Source: Mycobacterium kubicae
Lineage (GTDB): Bacteria > Actinomycetota > Actinomycetes > Mycobacteriales > Mycobacteriaceae
DNA: 64,000 bases
Assembly (NCBI RefSeq): GCF_015689175.1
Contig: NZ_CP065047.1
Span: 1,488,001 to 1,552,000 of the forward strand
Direction of reading: 5' to 3'
Under the pieces are notes generated by a model, which saw only the letters and a list, made by a program, of their open reading frames with translations, searched no databases and was not told where the DNA came from. Each line of letters opens with the position of its first letter. The stretch's first letter is position 1. Shown here one piece after another: positions 7,188-17,600 of the stretch. A program made the translations under genes and the position numbers.

Positions 7188-10100
7188 ATGGCTGAGGCAT
7201 CTGTGTGGCCTGCTCACATCATCGAGCGCAACGGTCTACGTATTGAGGTTCGGGCGCAGCCAGCCGTCAACCTGGCCTTAATTCATAACCGCGTGCCCCT
7301 GACCACGGAACTCACGGTTGCGAATGATTCCGATTCGCCGGCGTCGGGCCTTCAGATCTCCGTCCGCTTGCTCGGCGGAGATGGTGAATTAGCGCCAGAG
7401 TGGGTGCGCTCGCTCACCGAGGATTTTCTCCCCGGCAGCACACGTACCTGGAACGACCTGGGTGAAGTCATCCCGGACACAGAGCACCTCAAGCACCTCA
7501 ACGAGAGCTATCCGGGGGCAATCGTCGTCACAGTGTCGCAGCGGTTCAAGGATGACGTCGTCTACCGAATCCCGATCCAGCTCCTGGCGCACAATGAGTG
7601 GTTCAACGCGCCAATCTTCTACGACTCGCTGGCGGCTTTCGTTCAACCAAACACTCGTGCGGTCCGAAAAGTCCTGGGTGAAGCGGCTGATCTGCTCCAG
7701 AAGCAGACGTCGAGCGCATCGCTAGACGCCTACCAACAAGGCCCCGAGCGGGCGGCGCTCATCGCCAACGCGGTGTACGAAGCGCTTCGCGCTCACGAGA
7801 TCAGATACATCTCTCCGCCGGCATCATTTGAGAACACCGGCCAGAAAGTGCGAACCACAGCGCAGGTCCTCGAGGAGCGCTTCGGCACCTGTATTGACCT
7901 TGCCGTCACCTACGCCGCTTGTATTGAGCAGACCGGTCTGCATCCCTTGATCTGGCTTGTCCACGGTCACGCGTTCACCGGCTTCATGCTCAACGAGGAG
8001 TCGCTCGCGCATACCTCGTTGACTGAGACCAACACCATGGTCAACCTCTTTGAATCGCATCGAGCAATCGCTCTTGAAGCCATCTACTACGAGCAAGGCG
8101 CCGACGGCTCGTTTCGCAACGCCGTGGAAGCTGCTCGACGGCACTTCGCCAACCCAGCGTCACTACGAGCGGTCATTGACATCTCGACCGCGCGCCGCGA
8201 TGGAGTTCGGCCGCTGCCGACAGCGTTCGAGGAAGCTGCAGAGACCGAGGAGCCAAAGTCGAGCGCGGCGCCAGTCGGCGTTCTCGATCTGCCCACTGAA
8301 CTGCGGCACCGAGCGCCTGACGATGCAGTTTTGGACGTGCACGACGAAGCGCCCGCCCGCGTCAAGAAATGGAAGCGGGCTCTGCTTGATCTGAGCACGC
8401 GGAACCGCCTCCTGAATTTGCGGCAGTCGGCGCAGGTTGTCGACCTAGTTGTGCCGGCCCAGGGACTCCCAGTGCTCGACGACCTCATACACGACGGCAA
8501 GCGGATATCGCTCTCCGCCCACAACGACCTCAGCTCGATCTACCGCCTTCAGGGTGCGCGGACAGCGCAAGATGTCGACGCCGCCACCCTGCTCGAGATG
8601 CTCAGTAAGGAGAAGACGGCCTTCGTCGCCGTGGGCGAGGAGGCCTACGCGCGTCGGTTCAAGCGCTTGCAGCGAGACGCCAGAACCCTGCTGGAGGAAA
8701 CAGGTTCCTCGAATCTGTACATGACCTTCGGGTCACTGGTGCACACGACGTCGGCTGGCGCCGAGGCGCGCGCGCCATTGTTCCTTCTGCCCGTACAACT
8801 CGTCGGTGGCACAGGCAACAGCCCGTTCCAAGTCATCATCGACTCCGCCAACGTCGCATCACCGAATCACTGCCTCGTCGAATGGTTGCGGCTCAAACAT
8901 AACGTCAGCATCCCCGCCCTCAGTACACCTCCCGTCGACGAGTCAGGGATCGACATTGAGGCAGCGCTCGTGTCAATACGGACTGGGCTCATCGAGAATC
9001 GACTGCAGTTCCGCATCGATGAGACCGCAGTACTCGCTATCTGCCAGTTCGGCACCTTTGGCATGTGGAAGGACCTCACTGACTCGTGGCATGTGCTGAG
9101 CCAGAGCCCGCTCGTCGATCACCTCACCCACCGTCCAGGCGAAAGCTTCGTCGACGGGACGTCCCAGACGGCTGACCTCGAGGCGGTGTCGGTCGACGAA
9201 ACGGCTGAGCCCACACCGATACACGCCGACGGTTCACAGCTACGCGCCATCGAATTGGCCGCTCAGGGACAGACATTCGTGCTCGAAGGACCGCCCGGCA
9301 CAGGGAAGTCTCAGACGATCACGAACCTGATCGCACGAAATCTTGCCGCCGGCCGGTCAGTGTTGTTCGTTGCGGAGAAGCAGGCCGCCTTGGAAGTCGT
9401 GAAGAAGCGGCTCGACAGGATAGGGCTCAAACCCTTCACCCTTGACCTTCACGGCCGCAATCAGAGCGTCGTGGAGGTACGCAACCAACTACGCGAGTCA
9501 ATCGAGTACCGCGCTGACTACAACGAACGGGTGTGGGACGCACGCATCGCCGAATTTCGGTCCAAGCACCTTCCGTTAGCGGAATATCCAGCGCGTGTGC
9601 ATTCTAGGAATGTCCTCGGTGACTCACTGTGGACAGCTTTTGAAACGGTGTTGTCTCTCGGTGGGGGAGCGGACTCGCAAATCCCCGACTCATACGCGGC
9701 AACGACGACACCCGAGCAGTTCACCGCAGATCGAGATGCAGTGCGGCTCTTCAGTCGTACTGTCCGCCCGGGAGATTGCCGACCCGGCAACCCTTGGAAT
9801 CTGGCATACGAACCCGGAAATGACGAAACGATTCGACATGCCGGCCTCGACCTGGACGCGGCATTTAAGTCGTTGCGCTCGAATGCAACCGCACTCGACG
9901 TGCTGACCAGTCTCGGGTCGCCTCACGACATACCACCGTTGGTCGACCGCGTTTCGCAAGAATCGAGTGCTGCGCCATTGACCGTCGACGACTGGCGTCG
10001 CTTCGAGACGGCAAACTGGGAACGCGACATCGCCAGTGTCCTAACGCAAATCGCGCAGCTACAGAGCACTTGGGCCGGCCTCACCTCGACGTTCAATCCA

Positions 10101-13100
10101 GTGTTTCTCGCCCGGGGCGACTACGCCGCCCTTGTTCAACAGGCCACAGATGCAACCCGCGGACTGTTGGGCCGTAAGAAAAAGGAAGCTGCTTTCGCCC
10201 AAAGCCTTGCTGCGGTAGTGCTCCCGGGAGTCTCCCTGACTCCTGAAGCCGCGATCCCGCTGCTGAGCTCAGTGCCAAGTGCACGTGACCACAGCGCACA
10301 TGTGGCGGCCCAAATGCAGCGTGTCCTCGGGCCACTTGCACCACAAGTATGGGACCCGTTGTCGCCCAATGCTGCCGCCGACCTGCAGCAGACGATCGAC
10401 TACATCCGCGGCTCCATCGAATTCTCACGCAGGTATCCATTGCAATGGGGCATCCTTCGATCGGCAGCGACCCTTGATCGAGCGACTATCGACAGTCTTA
10501 AGCGCGCACTTAGCGCATGGAACGGTTGGGTTCGGGCGCTCGGCGGGACTTACGAGTCGGTGACCCGATGGCGAGCTGAAATGCTGTGGCTGGAAGCGTG
10601 GGCGCGCGATCATGAGGCATGGATGGCCGAACTGAATGAGCACGGCCCGGATCTGCCTCGCCGCATTGCGCGCGCAACAGTGGCGTTGGCGCCACTGCGA
10701 CAGCGCGGTTTAGACAAGTTCGTCAGCCGGCTGCTCGACGGCTCAATCTCTGCGCCGCAGGCTGAGTTCGAGTTCCTCGCCGGCGCTGCGCAAGCCTCGC
10801 TGCAGGAGCGATTGAAGGCTCACCAGCTCGACGGGTTTGATCCGTTAGTCCGCTGCGGCGAGACGAACGATTTCAATGAAGTTGCTGAGTTGGTGCGACG
10901 CGAGCAGCACTCGGCCTTGCCAGCTCGGATCATGCAGCGGCGGCCATTCCGCCTGGGTGAGCTCAAGGGCAAGATCGGTGAGCTGCGACGTCAACTTGAC
11001 TTGCGTCGCCAAGGCAAGAGCGTACGACGGCTGATGGAGGATTACGGCGCTGAAATCATCAGTGTGACACCATGTTTCTTCGTCAGTCCAGCGTCGTTGG
11101 CCCAATTTGTACCGCCGGGTTCATTGACCTTCGATTTGGTTGTGTTCGACGAGGCATCACAGATCACCGTCGCGCAGGCGATTGGAGCGCTGGGACGAGG
11201 ACGGGCGGCGGTCATCGTCGGGGACTCGCAGCAGATGCCGCCGACCGCATTCGGTCAAGTCACAACTAACCGTGACGATGAGGATGACGACGCCGAAGAT
11301 GACGTCGTACCCGAGGATCTCGACAGCATCCTCACCGAGTGCGTTGAATCGAGTGTTCCGCGTCTATGGCTCAGTTGGCACTATCGAAGTCGCGACGAGT
11401 CGCTGATCGCATTCTCAAATGAGAAGTACTACGAAGGACGGTTGGCAAGCCTCCCCGCACCCGGTGGGCAGTCGTCGACGGGTCTGGTGCTTCGTCGAGT
11501 AAACGGTCATTTCAATCGCGAGGACCGCAAGAAGGACTTCCGAACTAACCGGGTGGAAGCTGACGCGATTGTCGCTGAGATTCGATCAATGGTTAACTCG
11601 GACAACGACTCACAGCAAAGTATTGGGGTCGTCACCTTCAATCGTCAGCAGCAAGAGCTGATACTGGATTTGCTAGAGGCGACAGGCGACGCAAGAATCC
11701 TTCATCTGCTAAAGCCCGATACTGAGAACGGCATCTTCGTCAAGAACCTGGAGAATGTTCAGGGCGACGAGCGGGATGTAATCCTCTTTAGCACGGCGTT
11801 CTCGAAGCGACCCGGCGAACAGAATATGCCGTTGAACTTCGGGCCGTTGACGCGGTTCGGTGGCGAGAAGCGACTGAATGTTGCAGTGACGCGGGCGCGA
11901 TCGAAGGTCATCGTCTTCACCTCGTTCGACCCCACCGATATTGACCTTTCACGCACGCGAAGCATTGGCATGGCGCACTTGAAGGCGTATCTCGAGGCTG
12001 CCGCTGCAGCGTCATTCCATGATGTGGCCACCTCGTCCACAACAGTCCGCAGGCAACCGGAGAAGATTCAAGAAGCAATCGCCTCTGCACTTCAGGACAA
12101 CGGGCTGGAAGTTGCACTCGATTACGGCCTTTCCGAGTTCGTCGTCGACATCGCGGTGCGCGATTCAGAGTCAGAACATTGGCAGGTGGCGGTCATGCTG
12201 GACGGTCCGCGATGGGCATCACGGGCCACAGTTGCTGACCGGGAGTTGACGCCCGCGCTTCTCGACACACTGATGGGTTGGTCCTCATGTGAACGGGTCT
12301 GGTTGCCCGAGTGGATCAAGAATCGTGACTCCGTGGTGCAACGCATCATGGTAGCTGTCGAGAAGGCCAAAGCCGATGACGCGAGACGGGCTGAGGAAGA
12401 GGCTCGGTCGCCGGCAGTCGAACCGACGGTCGATCTAATTGATACGAGGGCTGTCGAAGCCTTCGAAAGAGACAATCAACCGCTGCTGCCCGAAGAGAAG
12501 CCCACGGAGCAGGAATACTCCGCTCAGGCCGACGTCGTCACGCCCGTGGCCCATGTTGCGGCATTGGTTACAGCGGCACCCCCAAGCGCCGGTCGTGGGC
12601 TAAGAGTGCCGTATGTCGCAGCACCGACCTCGCTGGTCGGTAGTCGGGATGAGCTGGATCACCCGCAGTGGCACAGCGTAAGAGCGCGGATCCAGGATGC
12701 AATTCGGGAGTCGATCGAAATCGAGGGGCCGATTGCGTTAAACAGGTTGATTCGCAATGTCGTTCACCGCTTCGGGTTCGATCGGGCCGCAGCGAAACGT
12801 CAGCAGGTCGTCCGCCAACTTATTCCGGACGATCTAATCCACGAAGACGAATTCGGCTCTTTCGTCTGGCCGAGCGACATGGATCGCAGCGAGTGGACCG
12901 GGTTCAGAACGACACCATCCGGCTTCTTCCGTCCGCTTGATGAGATTGCAGCCGAGGAGATCGTCAATGCCCTCGTTCATGCGGCTCGCAATGGCGTCTA
13001 CGACCAAGAGCAACTCATGCGGGACACCTTGGCGTACTTCGATCAGACGAGGCTTACGAAGCAATCTGGCGATCGGCTGGAGATGTGCATCTCGAAGGCA

Positions 13101-13154
13101 GAACGGACGGGAAGGTTGATTAGGAGGGGCGCGGGTTATGTCTCAGCCAACTAG
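7188..13154 (+). CDS. giant SF1 helicase/nuclease: transglutaminase-like, DUF4011, AAA helicase, MTES_1575-type REase, DUF3320
   Basis: A 1988-residue multidomain protein. In order: an N-terminal beta-rich part; a transglutaminase-like core near residues 215-265 with Cys235 (RFGTCIDLA) and His259/His261 (LVHGHAF); a DUF4011-like segment from about 390 (LDLSTRNRLLNL); a superfamily 1 helicase split over about 690-1590 with Walker A GPPGTGKSQT near 700, Walker B VVFDEASQ near 1318 and motif VI LNVAVTRARSK near 1563; a Vsr-like nuclease of the MTES_1575 type near 1640-1715 (EFVVDIAV, VAVMLDGPRWASR, VWLPEW); and a C-terminal DUF3320-like winged-helix part. The domain set is known from defence islands. 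The next gene starts inside its last codons, so the two are cotranscribed. Likely a nucleic-acid-processing defence protein; the trigger and target are unknown. Confidence 0.85.
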   Translation: MAEASVWPAHIIERNGLRIEVRAQPAVNLALIHNRVPLTTELTVANDSDSPASGLQISVRLLGGDGELAPEWVRSLTEDFLPGSTRTWNDLGEVIPDTEHLKHLNESYPGAIVVTVSQRFKDDVVYRIPIQLLAHNEWFNAPIFYDSLAAFVQPNTRAVRKVLGEAADLLQKQTSSASLDAYQQGPERAALIANAVYEALRAHEIRYISPPASFENTGQKVRTTAQVLEERFGTCIDLAVTYAACIEQTGLHPLIWLVHGHAFTGFMLNEESLAHTSLTETNTMVNLFESHRAIALEAIYYEQGADGSFRNAVEAARRHFANPASLRAVIDISTARRDGVRPLPTAFEEAAETEEPKSSAAPVGVLDLPTELRHRAPDDAVLDVHDEAPARVKKWKRALLDLSTRNRLLNLRQSAQVVDLVVPAQGLPVLDDLIHDGKRISLSAHNDLSSIYRLQGARTAQDVDAATLLEMLSKEKTAFVAVGEEAYARRFKRLQRDARTLLEETGSSNLYMTFGSLVHTTSAGAEARAPLFLLPVQLVGGTGNSPFQVIIDSANVASPNHCLVEWLRLKHNVSIPALSTPPVDESGIDIEAALVSIRTGLIENRLQFRIDETAVLAICQFGTFGMWKDLTDSWHVLSQSPLVDHLTHRPGESFVDGTSQTADLEAVSVDETAEPTPIHADGSQLRAIELAAQGQTFVLEGPPGTGKSQTITNLIARNLAAGRSVLFVAEKQAALEVVKKRLDRIGLKPFTLDLHGRNQSVVEVRNQLRESIEYRADYNERVWDARIAEFRSKHLPLAEYPARVHSRNVLGDSLWTAFETVLSLGGGADSQIPDSYAATTTPEQFTADRDAVRLFSRTVRPGDCRPGNPWNLAYEPGNDETIRHAGLDLDAAFKSLRSNATALDVLTSLGSPHDIPPLVDRVSQESSAAPLTVDDWRRFETANWERDIASVLTQIAQLQSTWAGLTSTFNPVFLARGDYAALVQQATDATRGLLGRKKKEAAFAQSLAAVVLPGVSLTPEAAIPLLSSVPSARDHSAHVAAQMQRVLGPLAPQVWDPLSPNAAADLQQTIDYIRGSIEFSRRYPLQWGILRSAATLDRATIDSLKRALSAWNGWVRALGGTYESVTRWRAEMLWLEAWARDHEAWMAELNEHGPDLPRRIARATVALAPLRQRGLDKFVSRLLDGSISAPQAEFEFLAGAAQASLQERLKAHQLDGFDPLVRCGETNDFNEVAELVRREQHSALPARIMQRRPFRLGELKGKIGELRRQLDLRRQGKSVRRLMEDYGAEIISVTPCFFVSPASLAQFVPPGSLTFDLVVFDEASQITVAQAIGALGRGRAAVIVGDSQQMPPTAFGQVTTNRDDEDDDAEDDVVPEDLDSILTECVESSVPRLWLSWHYRSRDESLIAFSNEKYYEGRLASLPAPGGQSSTGLVLRRVNGHFNREDRKKDFRTNRVEADAIVAEIRSMVNSDNDSQQSIGVVTFNRQQQELILDLLEATGDARILHLLKPDTENGIFVKNLENVQGDERDVILFSTAFSKRPGEQNMPLNFGPLTRFGGEKRLNVAVTRARSKVIVFTSFDPTDIDLSRTRSIGMAHLKAYLEAAAAASFHDVATSSTTVRRQPEKIQEAIASALQDNGLEVALDYGLSEFVVDIAVRDSESEHWQVAVMLDGPRWASRATVADRELTPALLDTLMGWSSCERVWLPEWIKNRDSVVQRIMVAVEKAKADDARRAEEEARSPAVEPTVDLIDTRAVEAFERDNQPLLPEEKPTEQEYSAQADVVTPVAHVAALVTAAPPSAGRGLRVPYVAAPTSLVGSRDELDHPQWHSVRARIQDAIRESIEIEGPIALNRLIRNVVHRFGFDRAAAKRQQVVRQLIPDDLIHEDEFGSFVWPSDMDRSEWTGFRTTPSGFFRPLDEIAAEEIVNALVHAARNGVYDQEQLMRDTLAYFDQTRLTKQSGDRLEMCISKAERTGRLIRRGAGYVSAN

Positions 13155-14523
13155 CGATCGAACGCGAGCGGACACTTCCAGTCACGGCGATATCACCCAA
13201 ACGTACCAATTATGGACGCAGCGTTCTTGGGGGGACTACGAACTCGCGGTCGAAACGGAGTTCGTTCCGGCGATACGCAGCTTGTTCCCAGAAGTCTGGC
13301 CAGACGGCGGCCAAGAGGTGTTGCCGGTAGTCCAACTCATTCCCGAACCCGGCGGACCCCGTGGAGCGTGGGCGGTGTCAGTGCGCGCTGAAGGCCGAAC
13401 GATCGGTTACCTCGCCGCCGACGTTGCGCTGGAGTGGGCGGGCGTACTTCGCCGCATCGTCGCTTCCGGGTTCATACCCACTACCTCATGCCGGATCTAT
13501 GGCTATGAGTTTGAGGGCTGGGACGACGTCGAGTTCCGGCCCAACGTGCGAATCGCATTGGGTAGTCCCGCTGAAGCGCTTCCAATCAACGATCCGCCGT
13601 CGTCGCCGTACACCATCCTTCCCCAATCGTCTCTCGTCCAAGTCACCAAGGAGGACGAGCACTTCGATGTCCTCGCTAGGTACGTACCCGCCGGTGGCCA
13701 TGGCGTGCTGTTCGTCACTCTCCACGAGCAGCAACCGCAGGGCCGAGGCAAGGCATATGTAGAGGTGCGAATCGACGACGAACAGATCGGACAACTCACA
13801 CCGCAGACCAGCCAGCGGTATCTGCCGCTGATCAGACACATGCGCGACCGCGGGTTGCTGACTGCCTGTCGAGGAGAGATCACAGGCTCGAAGGTTGCGG
13901 CCGAGGTGCGCATCAGTGGTATCAAAGCCAACGAAGCGACACAAGAGGTGTTGGACGGGCCGCCAATGACCCTCCCGCCGTTGGTACCTGAGCTGTCAGA
14001 TCCGTCGCAATATGACTTGACAGCGATGGCGGCGGTCCTCGAGCCGCTCCCGCTGGTACAGCCGGTGGTGCCGGCGGTGCCGGACGAGCCACCCGATGGA
14101 TCGGTCGTGCGGTTCACGAAGGGCGGCGGCCGATACTGCTATGCAGCGGTGCGCCGCGGACGGTACTGGGAAACCACCGCCACCGGCTACTGGGGATCGA
14201 TCAACGAGCGAATGAAATGGCACGAACTTGCTCCTCGCATGGGTGATTTCGGCATCGCAAGAGCGTGGTCCCAGGTTGATCCGCGCGGTGATTTGCGAGT
14301 TCGCCAGCACCTCGCAGTCGTGCGGTTTACCGTCGGCGGCCTGTACATAGCGGCTGTCAACATAAGCAAGGACGGCGACCACGACGGCTTGTGGTACACC
14401 ACCATTTGCGACGACGCGGAGGGCGACCTGCCTTTCGGCGACTACGCTGATTGGTCAGACATCACCGAATACGGCGAGAACATTCAGGTGGTTACTGAAT
14501 GGGCGCAGCTGGGCCTGAGGTGA
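13138..14523 (+). CDS. HIRAN-like domain protein, partner of the giant helicase
   Basis: A 461-residue protein beginning inside the end of the helicase gene (17-base overlap) with AGGAGG upstream, so translationally coupled. Residues about 60-125 (VSVRAEGRTIGYLAADVA, then GFIPTTSCRIYGYEF) and about 195-265 (KAYVEVRIDDEQIGQLTP, then GEITGSKVAAEVRI) look like two copies of a HIRAN-like beta fold. HIRAN domains bind ssDNA 3' ends and occur beside helicases and nucleases. Residues about 315-461 form a third part rich in Trp and Tyr with no recognised family. No catalytic motif is visible, so a DNA-recognition subunit for the helicase/nuclease is the simplest reading. The HIRAN assignment is by pattern only. 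Confidence 0.6.
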   Translation: MSQPTSDRTRADTSSHGDITQTYQLWTQRSWGDYELAVETEFVPAIRSLFPEVWPDGGQEVLPVVQLIPEPGGPRGAWAVSVRAEGRTIGYLAADVALEWAGVLRRIVASGFIPTTSCRIYGYEFEGWDDVEFRPNVRIALGSPAEALPINDPPSSPYTILPQSSLVQVTKEDEHFDVLARYVPAGGHGVLFVTLHEQQPQGRGKAYVEVRIDDEQIGQLTPQTSQRYLPLIRHMRDRGLLTACRGEITGSKVAAEVRISGIKANEATQEVLDGPPMTLPPLVPELSDPSQYDLTAMAAVLEPLPLVQPVVPAVPDEPPDGSVVRFTKGGGRYCYAAVRRGRYWETTATGYWGSINERMKWHELAPRMGDFGIARAWSQVDPRGDLRVRQHLAVVRFTVGGLYIAAVNISKDGDHDGLWYTTICDDAEGDLPFGDYADWSDITEYGENIQVVTEWAQLGLR

Positions 14524-14612
14524 GTATTGCCTCGTCGAAAGTTTAGAGGTGAAGCGGTTGTGGTTGCCACCTGTGCTTAGATCGCGCCCCCGCGTACCTA
14601 AAGAGGGGTGCG

Positions 14613-17600
14613 ATGAAGCATGACTCTCCATTGTGGAAGGTGATGGGTGAGCCGGCGAGTCCTGCTGAGGCCGCCGCGCTCGACGCCTTCCGCGAGCTTC
14701 TCCCAGACGATGGCATCACCACTGCTTGGGCGAACCTAACCTTCATCAACGACCAAGGCCGAACAGCCGAAGTCGACGTATTGCTGCTCACAACTCAGGG
14801 GATGTACCTGGTCGAGCTCAAGGGCTGGCACGGGACGATCCGAGGCAACGCGCAGCGCTGGCACAAAAACCAGCGCAATGTGGACAACCCACGACTCCTC
14901 GCCGACCGCAAGGCGAAGTGGCTCAAAGGCCTCCTCCAGGACCGGGCTCCCAACCAAGCAGCCAGAGGCCAGGTACCGCGCATCCATGCCGTCGTCGTCA
15001 TGCACGGAGAAGGCAGCAGTGTCGAGATTGCGCCTCCGGGTGACATCGGAGTGCTGACTCTCGACGGCTACCACATCAACTCCAAGCCCCGCCTTATGAA
15101 GCTCTCGGACTTCCTTACTCAGCCTCCGCACGACTTCCGCCAGGCGATCGACCACCAGCGGGCAAGGCAGGTCCGCTCGCTTTGTGACGCCGTCGGATTC
15201 ACGCCGACACCCAAGGTGCGGATGGTTGGTGATTTCGTCGTTGCCGACGACGAGCCGATAGCGCAGGGACGAGACTGGCAGGACGTGCTCGTCAACCTCC
15301 CTGCGTTGCCCGACGTCAAGCGTCGACTCCGCCTGTATGACGTGCCTGCGACAGCGTCGCCGGCCGACCGCCAGCACATCGAGCAGCTCGCCCAGCGCGA
15401 GTTTCAGCTCACCCAGGGGTTGCGCCACGGCGGCATCGCGGTACCGATCGACTTCAAGCGAACCGATGACGGGCCGGCGTTGGTGTTCGAGCACGACGCC
15501 AAGGAACTCCCGCTCGACGCCTACATCGCGGCAGAGGGCAACGAGTTAGATCTCGACCAGCGCATCGCTTTGGCCATCCGGCTGGGCGAAATTCTGCGGT
15601 TCGCCCACAACGTCCATCTACGGCACCGGGCGCTGTCACCACGTCGTGTGTGGGCAACCCCCGTCAAGGACGCCCTACCGAACCTCACGATCCGTGATTG
15701 GTACTTCGCTCAGCGCGAGAGCTCGACCAGGAATGTCTCGCGCCTGACCGCCATCAGTGCTGGAGTCGACGACCTCATGGGACTGGCCGACCAGGACGAC
15801 TGGATCTGGCTCGCGCCCGAGGCTCGCCACTCGGTCGAAGGACTTCCGCCGATTCCGCTCGACGTCTACGGTTTCGGCGTCCTGGCGTATCTGATCCTTA
15901 CAGGGAAGCCTCCCGCCGAGACTTTCGTCGAGTTGGAGCAGCGCCTGTCCGAGGCCGGCGAACTCGACCCGCGCGCAGCGTCCCCAGGCATGCCTGACAG
16001 CGTCGCCGAGGTGATCGCGATGGCGACCCGCGCTGTCGAGTCTGAGCGCCCCTCGACCATCGAGGAAGTGCTGGAACTTCTTCGGCTCGCGAGCGACGAC
16101 CTCCGGCGAGGCGACCATGTCGAGGAGCCGACACCGGTCGACGACCCAGTCGACGCGCAGAAGGACGACATCGTCGCCGATCGCTTCCTCGTCACCAGTC
16201 GGCGCGGAGAGGGTTCCAGCGGTGTCGCACTCGCAGTCCACGACACCGACTCGGAGGATCCCGACCGCGAGCTCGTCCTCAAGGTCGCTCGTACCGAATC
16301 AGCAGGGCGCAGGCTCTCGCTCGAAGCCGACGTGCTGCGGGCACTCGACCACCGCCGGGTTGTGCGACTCATCGCAGGGCCGCTGGACGTCGGGGACCGA
16401 CGTGCGCTTCTGCTTAGCGATGCTGGCAAGGAAACGCTCGCCACGCGGCTCTCGAAAGAGGGGCGGGCAACGGTGGGCCAGCTTGAGCAGTACGGCAGCC
16501 AGTTGCTCGAAGCGATGATCTACCTGGAATCCCGAGGCGTATTCCACCGAGACATCAAGCCGTCGAACCTGGGTATAACCCCCGACCCCGGCACGAGGAG
16601 GCCGTCGCTGGTTTTGTTCGACTTCTCGCTCGCAAGCGAGAGTGTCGACAACATCGCGTCTGGTACACCGAGCTATCTCGACCCCTACCTGGGCCGCGGC
16701 CGACGCCAGAAGTACGACCGCGCAGCCGAGTTATGGGCTGTGTCGACCACGCTCTTCGAAATGGCGACTGGCCAGCTTCCGTGGTGGGGAGAAGGCGCGG
16801 GACGGCCGACCGATCCCAGCGATCCACCGGTCATCGAGCCCACGAGCTTCGAGCCAGCCGTCGCGACTCAACTGACTGCTCTGTTCCAGCGCGCGCTCGC
16901 GCCAGATGCAGGAGCCAGGTTCAGCAGTGCCGACGAGTTGGCGGTCGCGTGGCAGGGTGTATTCGCCCCTCTCGACACGGACGAGGACGGTGCGAGCGGA
17001 AGCGACGAATTCGCCGATGCTGCCACGCTGGACACTCCGTTGGAGCGTGCGGGCCTGTCCGCTCGGGCGTTGTCCGCTGTATCGCGCCTCGATGTGGCGA
17101 CGGTCGGTCAACTGCTAGGTGTGCACCCCACCCGAATCAACTCGATACGCGGCCTCGGCGAGAATTACCGCAAAGAGATCCAGGCGAGGATTCGCGGCTG
17201 GCGATCGCGGCTCAGCGGTGCGGGAGAGGTCGCCACGGATCAGCCCATGGGCACGGAGCGCCTCGTCTCCTTGCTCTTGGGCCAACTCAAGGGCGCCGAG
17301 CAGACAGTAATCGAGCGCCTTCTTGGCTTGTCTGGTGATGTGGCGGCAGGTGAATGGCCGGCCACGGGAGACACCGCCCAATCGTTGGGCATGACCCGTG
17401 ATCGGGTCACCCATGCCGTGGATCAGGCAGTCACGTTGTGGGGCAAGAAGATCGGTTCTGCGATCGACGGCGTGCTCACTGAAGTAGACACACTCCTCGC
17501 TCGCAATGGTCGAGTGATGGAGGTCTCGTCTCTTGCGAACGCGTTGGTCGCCCAGCGCGGATCTCTGCTCGACGGGGAGGAGCGCCTCCGGCAAGGAGCC

